Source of the DNA: a virus
Length of the DNA: 38,361 nucleotides
IMG/VR virus record: IMGVR_UViG_3300043424_000137
Location: 1 to 38,361 of that record
Strand: one strand, 5' to 3'
In this document: positions 7,068 to 12,292 of the stretch, piece after piece
Layout of the letters: the number at the start of each line of letters is the position of its first letter
How positions within the stretch are numbered: position 1 is the stretch's first letter
Translations under genes and position numbers: made by a program
Notes under the pieces: model-generated
Database searches by the model: none
The model's input: only the letters and a program-made list of their open reading frames with translations
What the model was told of the DNA's origin: nothing

Positions 7068-7256
7068 CGGAATGCGACACGCGCCCTACCACGTACACCG
7101 CCGGCGGTGTAGGATGACGCAACGAGGGAAGGGGACCGGCACCTCGCTAAAAACGCGGCCAAGGGGAACAGAGCACACGACCCCGCAATCGAGCTCAACA
7201 GGGCCTGACTAAGCCCGCACCGCCGGTTGGCCCGGCACACCTATCTACACCGCGCC
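7068..7256 (+). other. Gap of 189 bp before the small-gene block
   Basis: Apart from the palindrome at 7094-7111, the stretch holds one short open frame (ATG 7114 to TAA 7212, 32 codons, Thr/Ser/Arg-rich, no good ribosome binding site) that I do not support as a gene. I see no tRNA and no clear terminator. It is probably the leader and promoter of the block starting at 7257, or encodes an unrecognised RNA. Confidence 0.4.
7094..7111. promoter_or_regulatory. 18-bp perfect palindrome TACACCGCCGGCGGTGTA
   Basis: A perfect palindrome without loop in the 189-bp gap upstream of the small-gene operon that begins at 7257. Nine-base arms without spacer suit a dimeric DNA-binding protein better than an RNA hairpin. 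It is a candidate operator for the following block. Confidence 0.45.
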
Positions 7257-7451
7257 ATGCTCACCGCCACTCTCCTGGTGATCTGGAAGCTGTTCCTACC
7301 GCTGCTGCTTGTGATCGCAGTGATCGACTGGCTTACCGCCAGCGACGATCGACGCGTCCGCATCTTGCGGCGCACTGGCCTTACACAGCAGCAGATCGCT
7401 GATCGCCTCAACCTGTCCCGCTACCGCGTCCGCAAGGCGCTTGCATCATGA
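7257..7451 (+). CDS. Tiny membrane-anchored helix-turn-helix protein
   Basis: A 64-residue protein with two parts: an N-terminal transmembrane segment (about 3-27; LVIWKLFLPLLLVIAVIDWL) and a C-terminal helix-turn-helix (GLTQQQIADRLNLSRYRVRKAL, about 41-62) like those of sigma-4 or Hin-type domains. This would tether a DNA-binding domain to the inner side of a membrane. I recall similar proteins in cyanobacteria and cyanophages, without known function. The next gene overlaps its stop as ATGA. The start at 7257 avoids an N-terminal extension that fits poorly. Confidence 0.65.
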   Translation: MLTATLLVIWKLFLPLLLVIAVIDWLTASDDRRVRILRRTGLTQQQIADRLNLSRYRVRKALAS

Positions 7452-7579
7452 TCAACCACATCAACAACGCCATCTGTTGCCTGATCGCTGCGAGCGTGTT
7501 CGCCATGATCGGCATCGAGTCCGGCGCGCATCACAGCCCCACTCACTCCGGCACGCAGCAGGTGGTGCGACATGACTGA
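7448..7579 (+). CDS. 43-residue putative membrane peptide
   Basis: It starts at ATG 7448, overlapping the previous stop as ATGA. The middle is hydrophobic (AICCLIAASVFAMIGI), a possible single membrane segment or signal peptide, followed by a polar His/Ser-rich tail. Support comes from the tight coupling on both sides: the next start (7572) lies within its last codons. Function unknown. Confidence 0.45.
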   Translation: MINHINNAICCLIAASVFAMIGIESGAHHSPTHSGTQQVVRHD

Positions 7580-7736
7580 ACCACGCCGCTACTACTTCCG
7601 CATTCAGAGCGCCAACGTCTTTGAGTGCGTGACGGCCACCAGCCTCACGGAAGCAAAGCTCATCGCAGCCGATACATGGCTCAAGTGGTGGTCACAGATC
7701 GAATGGATTAACACTGAATCAAAGCACCATGGCTGA
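7572..7736 (+). CDS. 54-residue accessory protein
   Basis: It starts at ATG 7572 inside the end of the preceding gene and ends at TGA 7736, overlapping the next start. Sequence features: RRYYFRIQSANVFECVTA then EAKLIAADTWLKWWSQIEWI, a beta-strand/helix pattern that I have seen in small cyanophage proteins. Two Trp pairs suggest a compact fold. No function can be assigned. Confidence 0.5.
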   Translation: MTEPRRYYFRIQSANVFECVTATSLTEAKLIAADTWLKWWSQIEWINTESKHHG

Positions 7737-7965
7737 AATGAAAGGCGCCCTCTTCCAGTGGCGCAGTGATCCTGAACAGGTCGGCAACTATGGCGAAGGC
7801 GTCAGCCGTCCGCGTCACAATGCCCGCGTGCGTGACTTCAAGGTGACCATCCGCTTGAGGGATGCACGCCCGGTGATTTGGTACACGCGCGCCGAATCAA
7901 AGCGCGCTGCTGAGAAGTACGCGCGCAACCGCTGGCCAAATGCCTACGCAGTGGAGGTGGCATGA
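7729..7965 (+). CDS. 78-residue basic accessory protein
   Basis: Starts at ATG 7729 within the previous gene's end. It is rich in Arg and aromatic residues (SRPRHNARVRDFKVTIRLRDARPVIWYTRAESKRAAEKYARNRWP). The beta-beta-helix layout (FKVTIRL ... VIWYTRAESKRAAEKYA) resembles small nucleic-acid-associated phage proteins, but no family is recognised. Its stop overlaps the start of the RlpA-like gene (ATGA). Confidence 0.6.
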   Translation: MAEMKGALFQWRSDPEQVGNYGEGVSRPRHNARVRDFKVTIRLRDARPVIWYTRAESKRAAEKYARNRWPNAYAVEVA

Positions 7966-8285
7966 TTCGCGCTGCCTTGACCGCTGCGGCCCTGCTACTG
8001 GCCATGCCGGTGCAAGCCCGGCAGGTGACTGCCACCGTCTACGACGGCTGGTACCACGGACGCACCACGTACTGCGGGGGCACCTACCAGCACTGGGGCA
8101 TCAGCGCCGCGCACCCGTGGCTGCCGTGTGGCACGCCGGTGCGCGTCAGCCACCGCGGCCGCACGCTGACGGTGCGCGTCACTGATCGGTGTGACTGCGG
8201 CTCGATCGATCTCAGCGCCGGTGCTGCCCACCGCCTTGGTGTGCCGCTCGATGGCATCGCAACTGTTCGCATCAGCCACCCATGA
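7962..8285 (+). CDS. Secreted RlpA-like double-psi beta-barrel protein
   Basis: A 107-residue protein with a signal peptide (MIRAALTAAALLLAMPVQA, cleavage near residue 20) and a single RlpA/expansin-type barrel: ATVYDGWYHGRTTYCGG, PCGTPVRVSHRGRTLTVRVTDRCDCGSIDLSAGAA. RlpA-type proteins bind or cleave peptidoglycan; the VRVTDR Asp is the conserved one. Four Cys could form disulfides outside the cytoplasm. The SPOR domain of bacterial RlpA is absent. In a phage it could aid wall remodelling, lysis or superinfection exclusion. It lies far from the endolysin, within the early small-gene block. Confidence 0.8.
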   Translation: MIRAALTAAALLLAMPVQARQVTATVYDGWYHGRTTYCGGTYQHWGISAAHPWLPCGTPVRVSHRGRTLTVRVTDRCDCGSIDLSAGAAHRLGVPLDGIATVRISHP

Positions 8286-8476
8286 ACACCATTCGCAACC
8301 GACTCGAGCAGTTGCTCAACGACTCCGGCGCATACCAGCAGGGGCGGCAGGATGAACGCGAGCGCCTGCAGCACTTGATCGACATCAGAATCGACCAGCT
8401 GCAGATCATCGATCGCCACCACCGGCAGCAGATCTGCACCGAACTCCTACAGCTGCGACAACTCCTCGAACCATGA
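8282..8476 (+). CDS. 64-residue helical protein
   Basis: Begins at ATG 8282 (ATGA overlap with the RlpA-like gene). It is all-helical and rich in Gln, Arg and Leu (IRNRLEQLLNDSGAYQQGRQDERERLQHLIDIRIDQL), a probable coiled coil or four-helix oligomer. Unknown function; kept as a gene because of the overlapping ATGA junctions on both sides. Confidence 0.6.
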   Translation: MNTIRNRLEQLLNDSGAYQQGRQDERERLQHLIDIRIDQLQIIDRHHRQQICTELLQLRQLLEP

Positions 8477-8742
8477 TCGAATCTGTGAAACTCGACCAGA
8501 TGCGCGCCGACATGATGGACGCGCTCTACGAGCGCAGCGGCCGCACCTGCAACACCTACACCGGGCTGTGGGATGAGTTCTGCCATGACCTGGCGTCCAA
8601 CTTCCGCGACACCTACTATCCCGATCTGCTCGACCGTGTGGTGCGCGCCATGGACGCCACCGAATCGGTGATGACGCAGAAGCAGGCGCAGCAGGCGATC
8701 GAGGTCTGCCGCCAGCAGCTGCTCGGGGATAAGTGGCGATGA
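8473..8742 (+). CDS. 89-residue accessory protein of unknown function
   Basis: Begins at ATG 8473 (ATGA overlap). Mixed helical protein (MRADMMDALYERSGRTCNTYTGLWDEFCHDLASNF, MTQKQAQQAIEVCRQQLLG). Similar short proteins occur, as I recall, in cyanophage genomes. No motif gives a function. The following gene starts within its last codons (8739). Confidence 0.6.
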   Translation: MIESVKLDQMRADMMDALYERSGRTCNTYTGLWDEFCHDLASNFRDTYYPDLLDRVVRAMDATESVMTQKQAQQAIEVCRQQLLGDKWR

Positions 8743-8924
8743 GCAGGCCGTTCAAGCGCGGTGAGGAAAACTTCGCCGTGATCCTGAGCGAGGAGATGGT
8801 GCGCGAGCTGCGCCAGCTTCGCGCTGCAGGCCTTAGTTACCAGAAGCTCGCTGATCGGTATGAGATCGACAAGAAGCACGCCTGGCGCATCTGCCAACGC
8901 ATTGCATGGAGCTGGCTGGATTAG
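8739..8924 (+). CDS. Small helix-turn-helix protein
   Basis: A 61-residue protein, start MSRPFKRGEEN at 8739 (ATGA with the previous stop). VRELRQLRAAGLSYQKLADRYEIDKKHAWRICQRIAW is a helix-turn-helix of the type seen in resolvase tails and sigma-4-like domains, preceded by a basic stretch. It is probably a regulator. Its TAG stop is also the first three bases of the TAGT-N7-ACTA element at 8922. Confidence 0.65.
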   Translation: MSRPFKRGEENFAVILSEEMVRELRQLRAAGLSYQKLADRYEIDKKHAWRICQRIAWSWLD

Positions 8925-8936
8925 TTCTACACACTA
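8922..8936 (+). repeat. TAGT-N7-ACTA element, copy 1
   Basis: TAGT tctacac ACTA; the TAG is the stop of the preceding gene. First of five gene boundaries with the same layout (others start at 9294, 9574, 9840, 10134). Confidence 0.65.
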
Positions 8937-8948
8937 CGAGGTTCAACA

Positions 8949-9296
8949 ATGACTCAAGAACACCCGATTACTCCGTCTACTGAGCTGGTCAAGCAATGGA
9001 TTGGCACCTACTTTAGTACCACTATTACTGGTGAAGTGAGCGATATTGAGCTTACTCTTGCCACCCAAGCCGCCCGCTGGGGCGCTGATCAGGAGCTGGA
9101 GGCGTGCTGTGAGTGGGTGGGTGCCATCAGCGGCAAGTACGGTCCCAGGCTTCGCTTAGCCCGCCGCCCCAAGCCGCCAAGCTTGAAGGAGCAGGCGATT
9201 GCCGAGCTGGAACTGTTGAGAGGAGATGCCAATGCTCACGGTCTTGGCTTTGACGCGCCCGCCATCCGCCGCGCTCTTGAATCCCTGCCCGATTAG
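8949..9296 (+). CDS. 115-residue cyanophage-type accessory protein
   Basis: Starts at ATG 8949 with GAGG at 8938-8941. The body (ITPSTELVKQWIGTYF, ELTLATQAARWGADQELEACCEWV) and the tail (SLKEQAIAELELLRGDANAHGLGFDAPAIRRALESLPD) resemble a class of small proteins that I recall from Synechococcus and its phages, where the tail region recurs in different gene contexts. No catalytic motif is visible. It stops at the second TAGT-N7-ACTA-like element. Confidence 0.65.
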   Translation: MTQEHPITPSTELVKQWIGTYFSTTITGEVSDIELTLATQAARWGADQELEACCEWVGAISGKYGPRLRLARRPKPPSLKEQAIAELELLRGDANAHGLGFDAPAIRRALESLPD

Positions 9297-9308
9297 TCAA
9301 CATCACTT
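9294..9308 (+). repeat. TAGT-N7-ACTT element, copy 2 (one mismatch)
   Basis: TAGT caacatc ACTT at the stop of the 8949-9296 gene; the last base differs from the other copies. Confidence 0.5.
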
Positions 9309-9318
9309 GTGCTCTTCA

Positions 9319-9411
9319 ATGGATCCTCTTATCTCGATTGCTTTTATTGCAGTATGTGTCTCTGCCGTATGGGTGGTCATCAATGTCTACCTGCTAATTC
9401 GCGGACGCTGA
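9319..9411 (+). CDS. 30-residue single-pass membrane peptide
   Basis: From ATG 9319, MDPLISIAFIAVCVSAVWVV followed by INVYLLIRGR: a nearly complete transmembrane helix with a positive C-terminal end. Start and length are uncertain, and there is no ribosome binding site. Kept because it fills the gap between two supported genes and codes for a well-formed membrane helix. Confidence 0.4.
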   Translation: MDPLISIAFIAVCVSAVWVVINVYLLIRGR

Positions 9412-9417
9412 TCCTTC

Positions 9418-9576
9418 ATGACTGAATCAAAACCGGAGAAATGGGATCGTCCCACGCTGGACGAACTGCGTCAGATTTTTGACGACCACGCTGGAATTCT
9501 TGACGACACACCAACAATGTGGTGGGTTGATTTTCGCTCTGCCGCCAAGGTCTTGCTAGACCGCTGGGGTAAGTAG
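9418..9576 (+). CDS. 52-residue protein, short member of the '-RWGK' family
   Basis: From ATG 9418 to TAG 9576: TLDELRQIFDDHAGI then FRSAAKVLLDRWGK. Its C terminus matches that of the following gene (YARAVLARWGK), down to the DNA around the stop (tggggtaagtagtcc versus tggggcaagtagtcc). The two look like diverged tandem copies of a small cyanophage protein family. Function unknown. Confidence 0.6.
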   Translation: MTESKPEKWDRPTLDELRQIFDDHAGILDDTPTMWWVDFRSAAKVLLDRWGK

Positions 9577-9588
9577 TCCACCTCACTA
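9574..9588 (+). repeat. TAGT-N7-ACTA element, copy 3
   Basis: TAGT ccacctc ACTA, followed by ccaccATG of the next gene. Confidence 0.65.
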
Positions 9589-9593
9589 CCACC

Positions 9594-9842
9594 ATGAATG
9601 ATTTCAAACAATTGTGCCGTGAACTGGTCTGGCTAGATCAGGCCGAGCCTGGTGATTACGCAGACTGGAGATATGCTTGGAACGCTGCCATAAAACGCGC
9701 CCGAGCCGCCTTGGCAGAGCCCGAGCCGAAGGGGCCGACTGATGAGGCTCTTGACGAGCTGTTCACCGAGATCGACCAGAGCGGTGAGCCCGAAAGCTGG
9801 CGTGTCTATGCCCGCGCTGTTCTCGCCCGATGGGGCAAGTAG
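9594..9842 (+). CDS. 82-residue protein, long member of the '-RWGK' family
   Basis: FKQLCRELVWLDQAEP, DWRYAWNAAIKRARAALAEP, PKGPTDEALDELFTEI and SWRVYARAVLARWGK are phrases that I recall in many Synechococcus/cyanophage small proteins, often as repeated modules. Acidic and helical. No known function; the family is one reason for proposing a cyanobacterial host. Confidence 0.7.
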   Translation: MNDFKQLCRELVWLDQAEPGDYADWRYAWNAAIKRARAALAEPEPKGPTDEALDELFTEIDQSGEPESWRVYARAVLARWGK

Positions 9843-9854
9843 TCCGATCAACTA
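9840..9854 (+). repeat. TAGT-N7-ACTA element, copy 4
   Basis: TAGT ccgatca ACTA, directly abutting the next ATG (9855). Confidence 0.65.
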
Positions 9855-10136
9855 ATGAAACTTGAAATCAAGCTCACCGATGAGCGCTACAAGCAGACAA
9901 ACATTGATGAGCCCGGTGAAATGACCACCACTTGGGAAGCCGAGATGGATGACTGCTCAGTTCACGCTTGGTTCAAAGTGTTTGAGAGCGTGCTCGGTGC
10001 TGCTGGCATGACCGAAAAGCTGATCATGCGCGGCGCTTGCCAGCTCGCCTTTAACGAGTGCCGCGACTTTGAGGAGATGAAGAAGCTGAGCAGCGACTAC
10101 GACCTTGACTTCAGCGACAACGCTGCTCCCCAGTAG
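9855..10136 (+). CDS. 93-residue acidic protein of unknown function
   Basis: MKLEIKLTDERYKQTN, TTTWEAEMDDCSVHAWFKVFESVLGAAGMTEKLIMRGACQLAFNEC: a beta-strand/helix layout with an acidic C terminus. I recall similar proteins in cyanophages, unassigned. It begins immediately after repeat copy 4 and ends in repeat copy 5. Confidence 0.65.
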   Translation: MKLEIKLTDERYKQTNIDEPGEMTTTWEAEMDDCSVHAWFKVFESVLGAAGMTEKLIMRGACQLAFNECRDFEEMKKLSSDYDLDFSDNAAPQ

Positions 10137-10148
10137 TCAGACCCACTA
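10134..10148 (+). repeat. TAGT-N7-ACTA element, copy 5
   Basis: TAGT cagaccc ACTA, four bases before the ATG of the DUF3310-like gene. Confidence 0.65.
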
Positions 10149-10151
10149 CCC

Positions 10152-10373
10152 ATGTCAGACCCAATCAACCCATCCCACTACCGCTACGGCCCGGCCGAGG
10201 CGATCGACGTGATCGAGGCTGCGATCGCCCGCGCGCCCGACCCGGTGCTGGGCAACTGCCAGGGCCACATCCTGCGCTACGTGCTCAGGATGTGGGACAA
10301 GGGCGATCCTGCGGTGAATGCGGCCAAGGCGAGGTGGTATCTCGAGCGACTGCTCGGCAAACTGGAGGGATGA
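10152..10373 (+). CDS. DUF3310-family protein
   Basis: A 73-residue protein with the family's opening NPSHYRYG and the following EAIDVIEAAI ... LGNCQGHILRYVLRMWDKGDPAVNAAKARWYLERLL. DUF3310 is widespread in phages, often annotated as nucleotide kinase-like, with no proven activity. GGAGG at its end provides the ribosome binding site of the next gene, whose ATG overlaps its stop. Confidence 0.85.
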   Translation: MSDPINPSHYRYGPAEAIDVIEAAIARAPDPVLGNCQGHILRYVLRMWDKGDPAVNAAKARWYLERLLGKLEG

Positions 10374-10603
10374 TGACTCGCCTACCCGGCTTGAACCTGC
10401 TCGAGCGCCTAGCGCTGCGCATCCTCACGCGCAGTCACAACACTGGCCTCGTGGTGGTGAAACCCTACGGCTATGGCTGCATCTATGTGGCATCAAACGC
10501 CGCGGACCCAGTGGCTGCCTATGTCACCAGCGGGCCAGATGAACCTGATTCGATGGTGCTTGAACGGATCTATCACCAACCTGCTGCTGGTGAGGCGGAA
10601 TGA
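10370..10603 (+). CDS. 77-residue accessory protein
   Basis: Start at ATG 10370 (ATGATG; ATGA overlap with the previous stop, GGAGG upstream). An amphipathic N terminus (GLNLLERLALRILTRSHNTG) is followed by a beta-rich segment (LVVVKPYGYGCIYVASNAADPVAAYV). No family recognised. Confidence 0.6.
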   Translation: MMTRLPGLNLLERLALRILTRSHNTGLVVVKPYGYGCIYVASNAADPVAAYVTSGPDEPDSMVLERIYHQPAAGEAE

Positions 10604-10941
10604 TCAGCCTGCACGGCGGCCGTCTACTACTGCTGTGCAGCCGATCTGATAAGACATGGCGCGCGCGCGTGGTGCTTGGTCCAAAGCCTGAACATCAGAT
10701 CGAGATGGATACCGGCACCGTGCAGCTGCAGGCCGCACTGATCAAAGCACAACACATCTACCAGGCTGCGCGCGCCCGGTTGCGTCCTGCCGGTGAACCG
10801 CTGATGTGCTGGGATTGCCAGCATTGGCAGATGCGCCATCAGCGCTGCGGGCTGGAGTTGCCAGAATCAAAGAGAAGCGGCGGCCGTTATGCGGCCAGGT
10901 GTGAGCTGTATGTTCGGCCCGGAAGTCATCAGCCGCACTGA
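10600..10941 (+). CDS. 113-residue protein with C-terminal zinc-binding cluster
   Basis: Starts at ATG 10600 (ATGA overlap). The N-terminal half is beta-rich (LHGGRLLLLCSRSDKTWRARVVLG), then a helix. The C-terminal part has CWDCQHWQMRHQRCGLELPES and a final Cys in RCELY, a likely CxxC...C...C zinc site. It could be a nucleic-acid- or protein-binding adaptor. The last 32 bases overlap the next gene. Confidence 0.65.
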   Translation: MISLHGGRLLLLCSRSDKTWRARVVLGPKPEHQIEMDTGTVQLQAALIKAQHIYQAARARLRPAGEPLMCWDCQHWQMRHQRCGLELPESKRSGGRYAARCELYVRPGSHQPH

Positions 10942-11080
10942 TCGAGACGGCGGTTATATCGAGACGTTGATGCCCGTGCATGGTGAGGTCTACTACCGCA
11001 GCTGCGTCGGTGGCATCTGCCGCTACTCGAGTGACTTGTGGCAGGCCGAGCTCTACCTTGATCACCTGCTGGCGCGCTGA
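10910..11080 (+). CDS. 56-residue protein
   Basis: From ATG 10910 (upstream GAG as a weak ribosome binding site). ISRTDRDGGYIETLMPVHGEVYYRS then GGICRYSSDLWQAELYLDHLLA: a small beta hairpin plus helix. It overlaps the preceding gene, and its TGA shares a base with the next ATG (TGATG). Unknown function. Confidence 0.5.
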   Translation: MFGPEVISRTDRDGGYIETLMPVHGEVYYRSCVGGICRYSSDLWQAELYLDHLLAR

Positions 11081-11166
11081 TGCTGCGCGACGTGCTGGTG
11101 CTGGTGCTCGAGTATTGGGCGACGTGCCTGATCGCGCTGTGGGTGTGCAGCCGGATTTTGCCCTGA
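11080..11166 (+). CDS. 28-residue membrane peptide
   Basis: From ATG 11080 (TGATG junction): MLRDVLVLVLEYWATCLIAL followed by WVCSRILP, a single hydrophobic helix. Very short; supported only by the coupled start and membrane-like composition. Confidence 0.35.
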   Translation: MLRDVLVLVLEYWATCLIALWVCSRILP

Positions 11167-11168
11167 TT

Positions 11169-11261
11169 GTGTTGGCCGGTGGTGGGTCCTCACGCGGTGT
11201 CCACCTGGTGCCCGCAGCCGGCCGCTACGGGAACGCCCAGACTCTCCAGAAGAAGGTCTAG
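11169..11261 (+). CDS. Possible 30-residue peptide ending the rightward sub-block
   Basis: Open frame from GTG 11169 (in-frame GTGs lie further upstream, so the start is uncertain) to TAG 11261. Gly-rich start, then GRYGNAQTLQKKV. Its stop shares one CTAG with the stop of the convergent HNH gene, as at the two other convergent junctions of this genome; that is the main support. Confidence 0.3.
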   Translation: MLAGGGSSRGVHLVPAAGRYGNAQTLQKKV

Positions 11262-11575
11262 GCGCCAACGTTACCCTCTCCGGCAATCCACCGCGCGATC
11301 GCCCACTCGCCCAGTGGTGTCCAGAAGTGCTGCGCGCGGTACCAGTCAACCCATGGCTTGTGCCCCTTGGAGCTATTGCACGCCCAGCAGCAGGCAACCA
11401 TGTTGCTGCGCACCGTGAGCCCGCCGTGCGCTTTCGGGATGATGTGATCGAGCGTTGGGCTGCGGCCCAGCTGATCACCGCAATAGGCACAACGGTAGTT
11501 CCAGGCCAAGAGGATCTGATCGCGAGCTGATCGCCGTGTGACCAGTCGCGTCTCATCAATGTGGTGACGTTCCAA
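11258..11575 (-). CDS. HNH endonuclease
   Basis: A 105-residue HNH nuclease: YRCAYCGDQLGRSPTLDHIIPKAHGGLTVRSNMVACCWACNSSKG. The two CxxC pairs hold zinc, DHIIP and the Asn give the HNH metal site, and the C-terminal helix (WVDWYRAQHFW) follows. Free-standing HNH genes can be homing endonucleases or packaging nucleases; packaging ones sit beside the terminase, which this does not, so a mobile or degradative role is more likely. It runs leftward against the surrounding genes and overlaps the upstream small gene by 20 bases. Confidence 0.9.
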   Translation of the reverse strand: MERHHIDETRLVTRRSARDQILLAWNYRCAYCGDQLGRSPTLDHIIPKAHGGLTVRSNMVACCWACNSSKGHKPWVDWYRAQHFWTPLGEWAIARWIAGEGNVGA

Positions 11576-11738
11576 GGTCCGGCGGCAGGGGAACGCAGTT
11601 CACCTCGATGTCGATGATGTCGTCATCGGAGGGGATGAACTCGGCCAGGTGGCTGTAAATGTCAGCTGGCAGGTCGTCGGGTTCGGAATCGGATCGGATG
11701 ATCAGCTTGGCGGAGATCTCTAGGTAGAACGCCCGCAT
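11556..11738 (-). CDS. 60-residue acidic protein upstream of HNH nuclease
   Basis: Start ATG 11738 gives MRAFYLEISAKLIIRSDSEP ... DIYSHLAEFIPSDDDIIDIEVNCVPLPP: a beta-helix-beta pattern, very acidic. A longer frame to 11873 is unlikely. It overlaps the HNH gene, so the two probably form a small leftward transcript. No family recognised. Confidence 0.55.
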   Translation of the reverse strand: MRAFYLEISAKLIIRSDSEPDDLPADIYSHLAEFIPSDDDIIDIEVNCVPLPPDLGTSPH

Positions 11739-11830
11739 GGGCTGGCCGCCGCTTGCTGCACGGTAGCGAGGAGAACCGAATCGGGCTTGTGACGGATTGT
11801 GACTGAGCCGCAGGGTGCACCGTCTGCGGG

Positions 11831-11839
11831 GTATAGTTA
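11831..11839 (+). promoter_or_regulatory. -10-like box TATAGTTAT before the 11861 gene
   Basis: GGGTATAGTTAT lies about 25 bases before the rightward start at 11861, in the 122-bp gap that separates it from the divergent leftward island. No good -35 at 16-18 bases is visible (TTGTGA sits 29 bases away), so the call is weak. Confidence 0.35.
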
Positions 11840-11860
11840 TCTCATCAACGCACCGGACCG

Positions 11861-12088
11861 ATGCCCACCGCACTCCCCACCCTGGCCAACACCACCAGCC
11901 ACTTCCTGATTTCCTCGGATGGCATCGAGCTCCTTCGCTTTTCTGACGCCGGCGGCCATCAGATGCTGATGAACCGCTTTGCTATTGAGGCAGGCGAATG
12001 GGTAATTCAAAGCGGCGGTTTTGATTGGACTGGCAAAATGCGCCAACGCTACCAAGCCTTTACCGCCAAGGGCTACCGCAAGCCCTGA
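11861..12088 (+). CDS. 75-residue protein
   Basis: MPTALPTLANTTSHFLISSD then GIELLRFSDAGGHQMLMNRFAIEAGEWVIQSGGFDWTGKMRQRYQAFTAKGYRKP: mostly beta strands, with a basic end. Unknown function. It is followed by a strong GC hairpin and two further small genes. ATG 11861 fits the upstream promoter-like box. Confidence 0.6.
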   Translation: MPTALPTLANTTSHFLISSDGIELLRFSDAGGHQMLMNRFAIEAGEWVIQSGGFDWTGKMRQRYQAFTAKGYRKP

Positions 12089-12096
12089 CCCTCACC

Positions 12097-12114
12097 GGGC
12101 CGCTCCGGCGGCCC
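12097..12114 (+). terminator. GC-rich hairpin without U-tract
   Basis: GGGCCGC (12097-12103), loop TCCG, GCGGCCC (12108-12114): a perfect 7-bp stem with a stable tetraloop between two rightward genes. It lacks a following T-run, so it may only slow transcription, protect mRNA ends, or act on the downstream start. Confidence 0.4.
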
Positions 12115-12127
12115 CAAGCTCACCACC

Positions 12128-12292
12128 ATGACTGAACAATCAGCAGCCGCAATCCTGCGGCGCATTGCCGACGAGCTGCACATGGATAAACCGCTAGGCG
12201 ATACCGATGCAGACGCCGGCGTATTTGGTGCACACCATGCCATTCGAGTCAGAATCCTGGAAATTGCCGCCGAACTAGAGGCCGCCGAATGA
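12128..12292 (+). CDS. 54-residue helical protein
   Basis: From ATG 12128: MTEQSAAAILRRIADELHMD then VFGAHHAIRVRILEIAAELEAAE, two helices separated by an acidic loop. It overlaps the next gene as ATGA. Small acidic helical proteins of this kind are common in phage early regions; function unknown. Confidence 0.55.
   Translation: MTEQSAAAILRRIADELHMDKPLGDTDADAGVFGAHHAIRVRILEIAAELEAAE

Noticed and set aside
7114-7212. A 32-codon open frame in the gap before the small-gene block
   Set aside because: Thr/Ser/Arg-rich with no ribosome binding site and no coupling to neighbours; more likely leader sequence.
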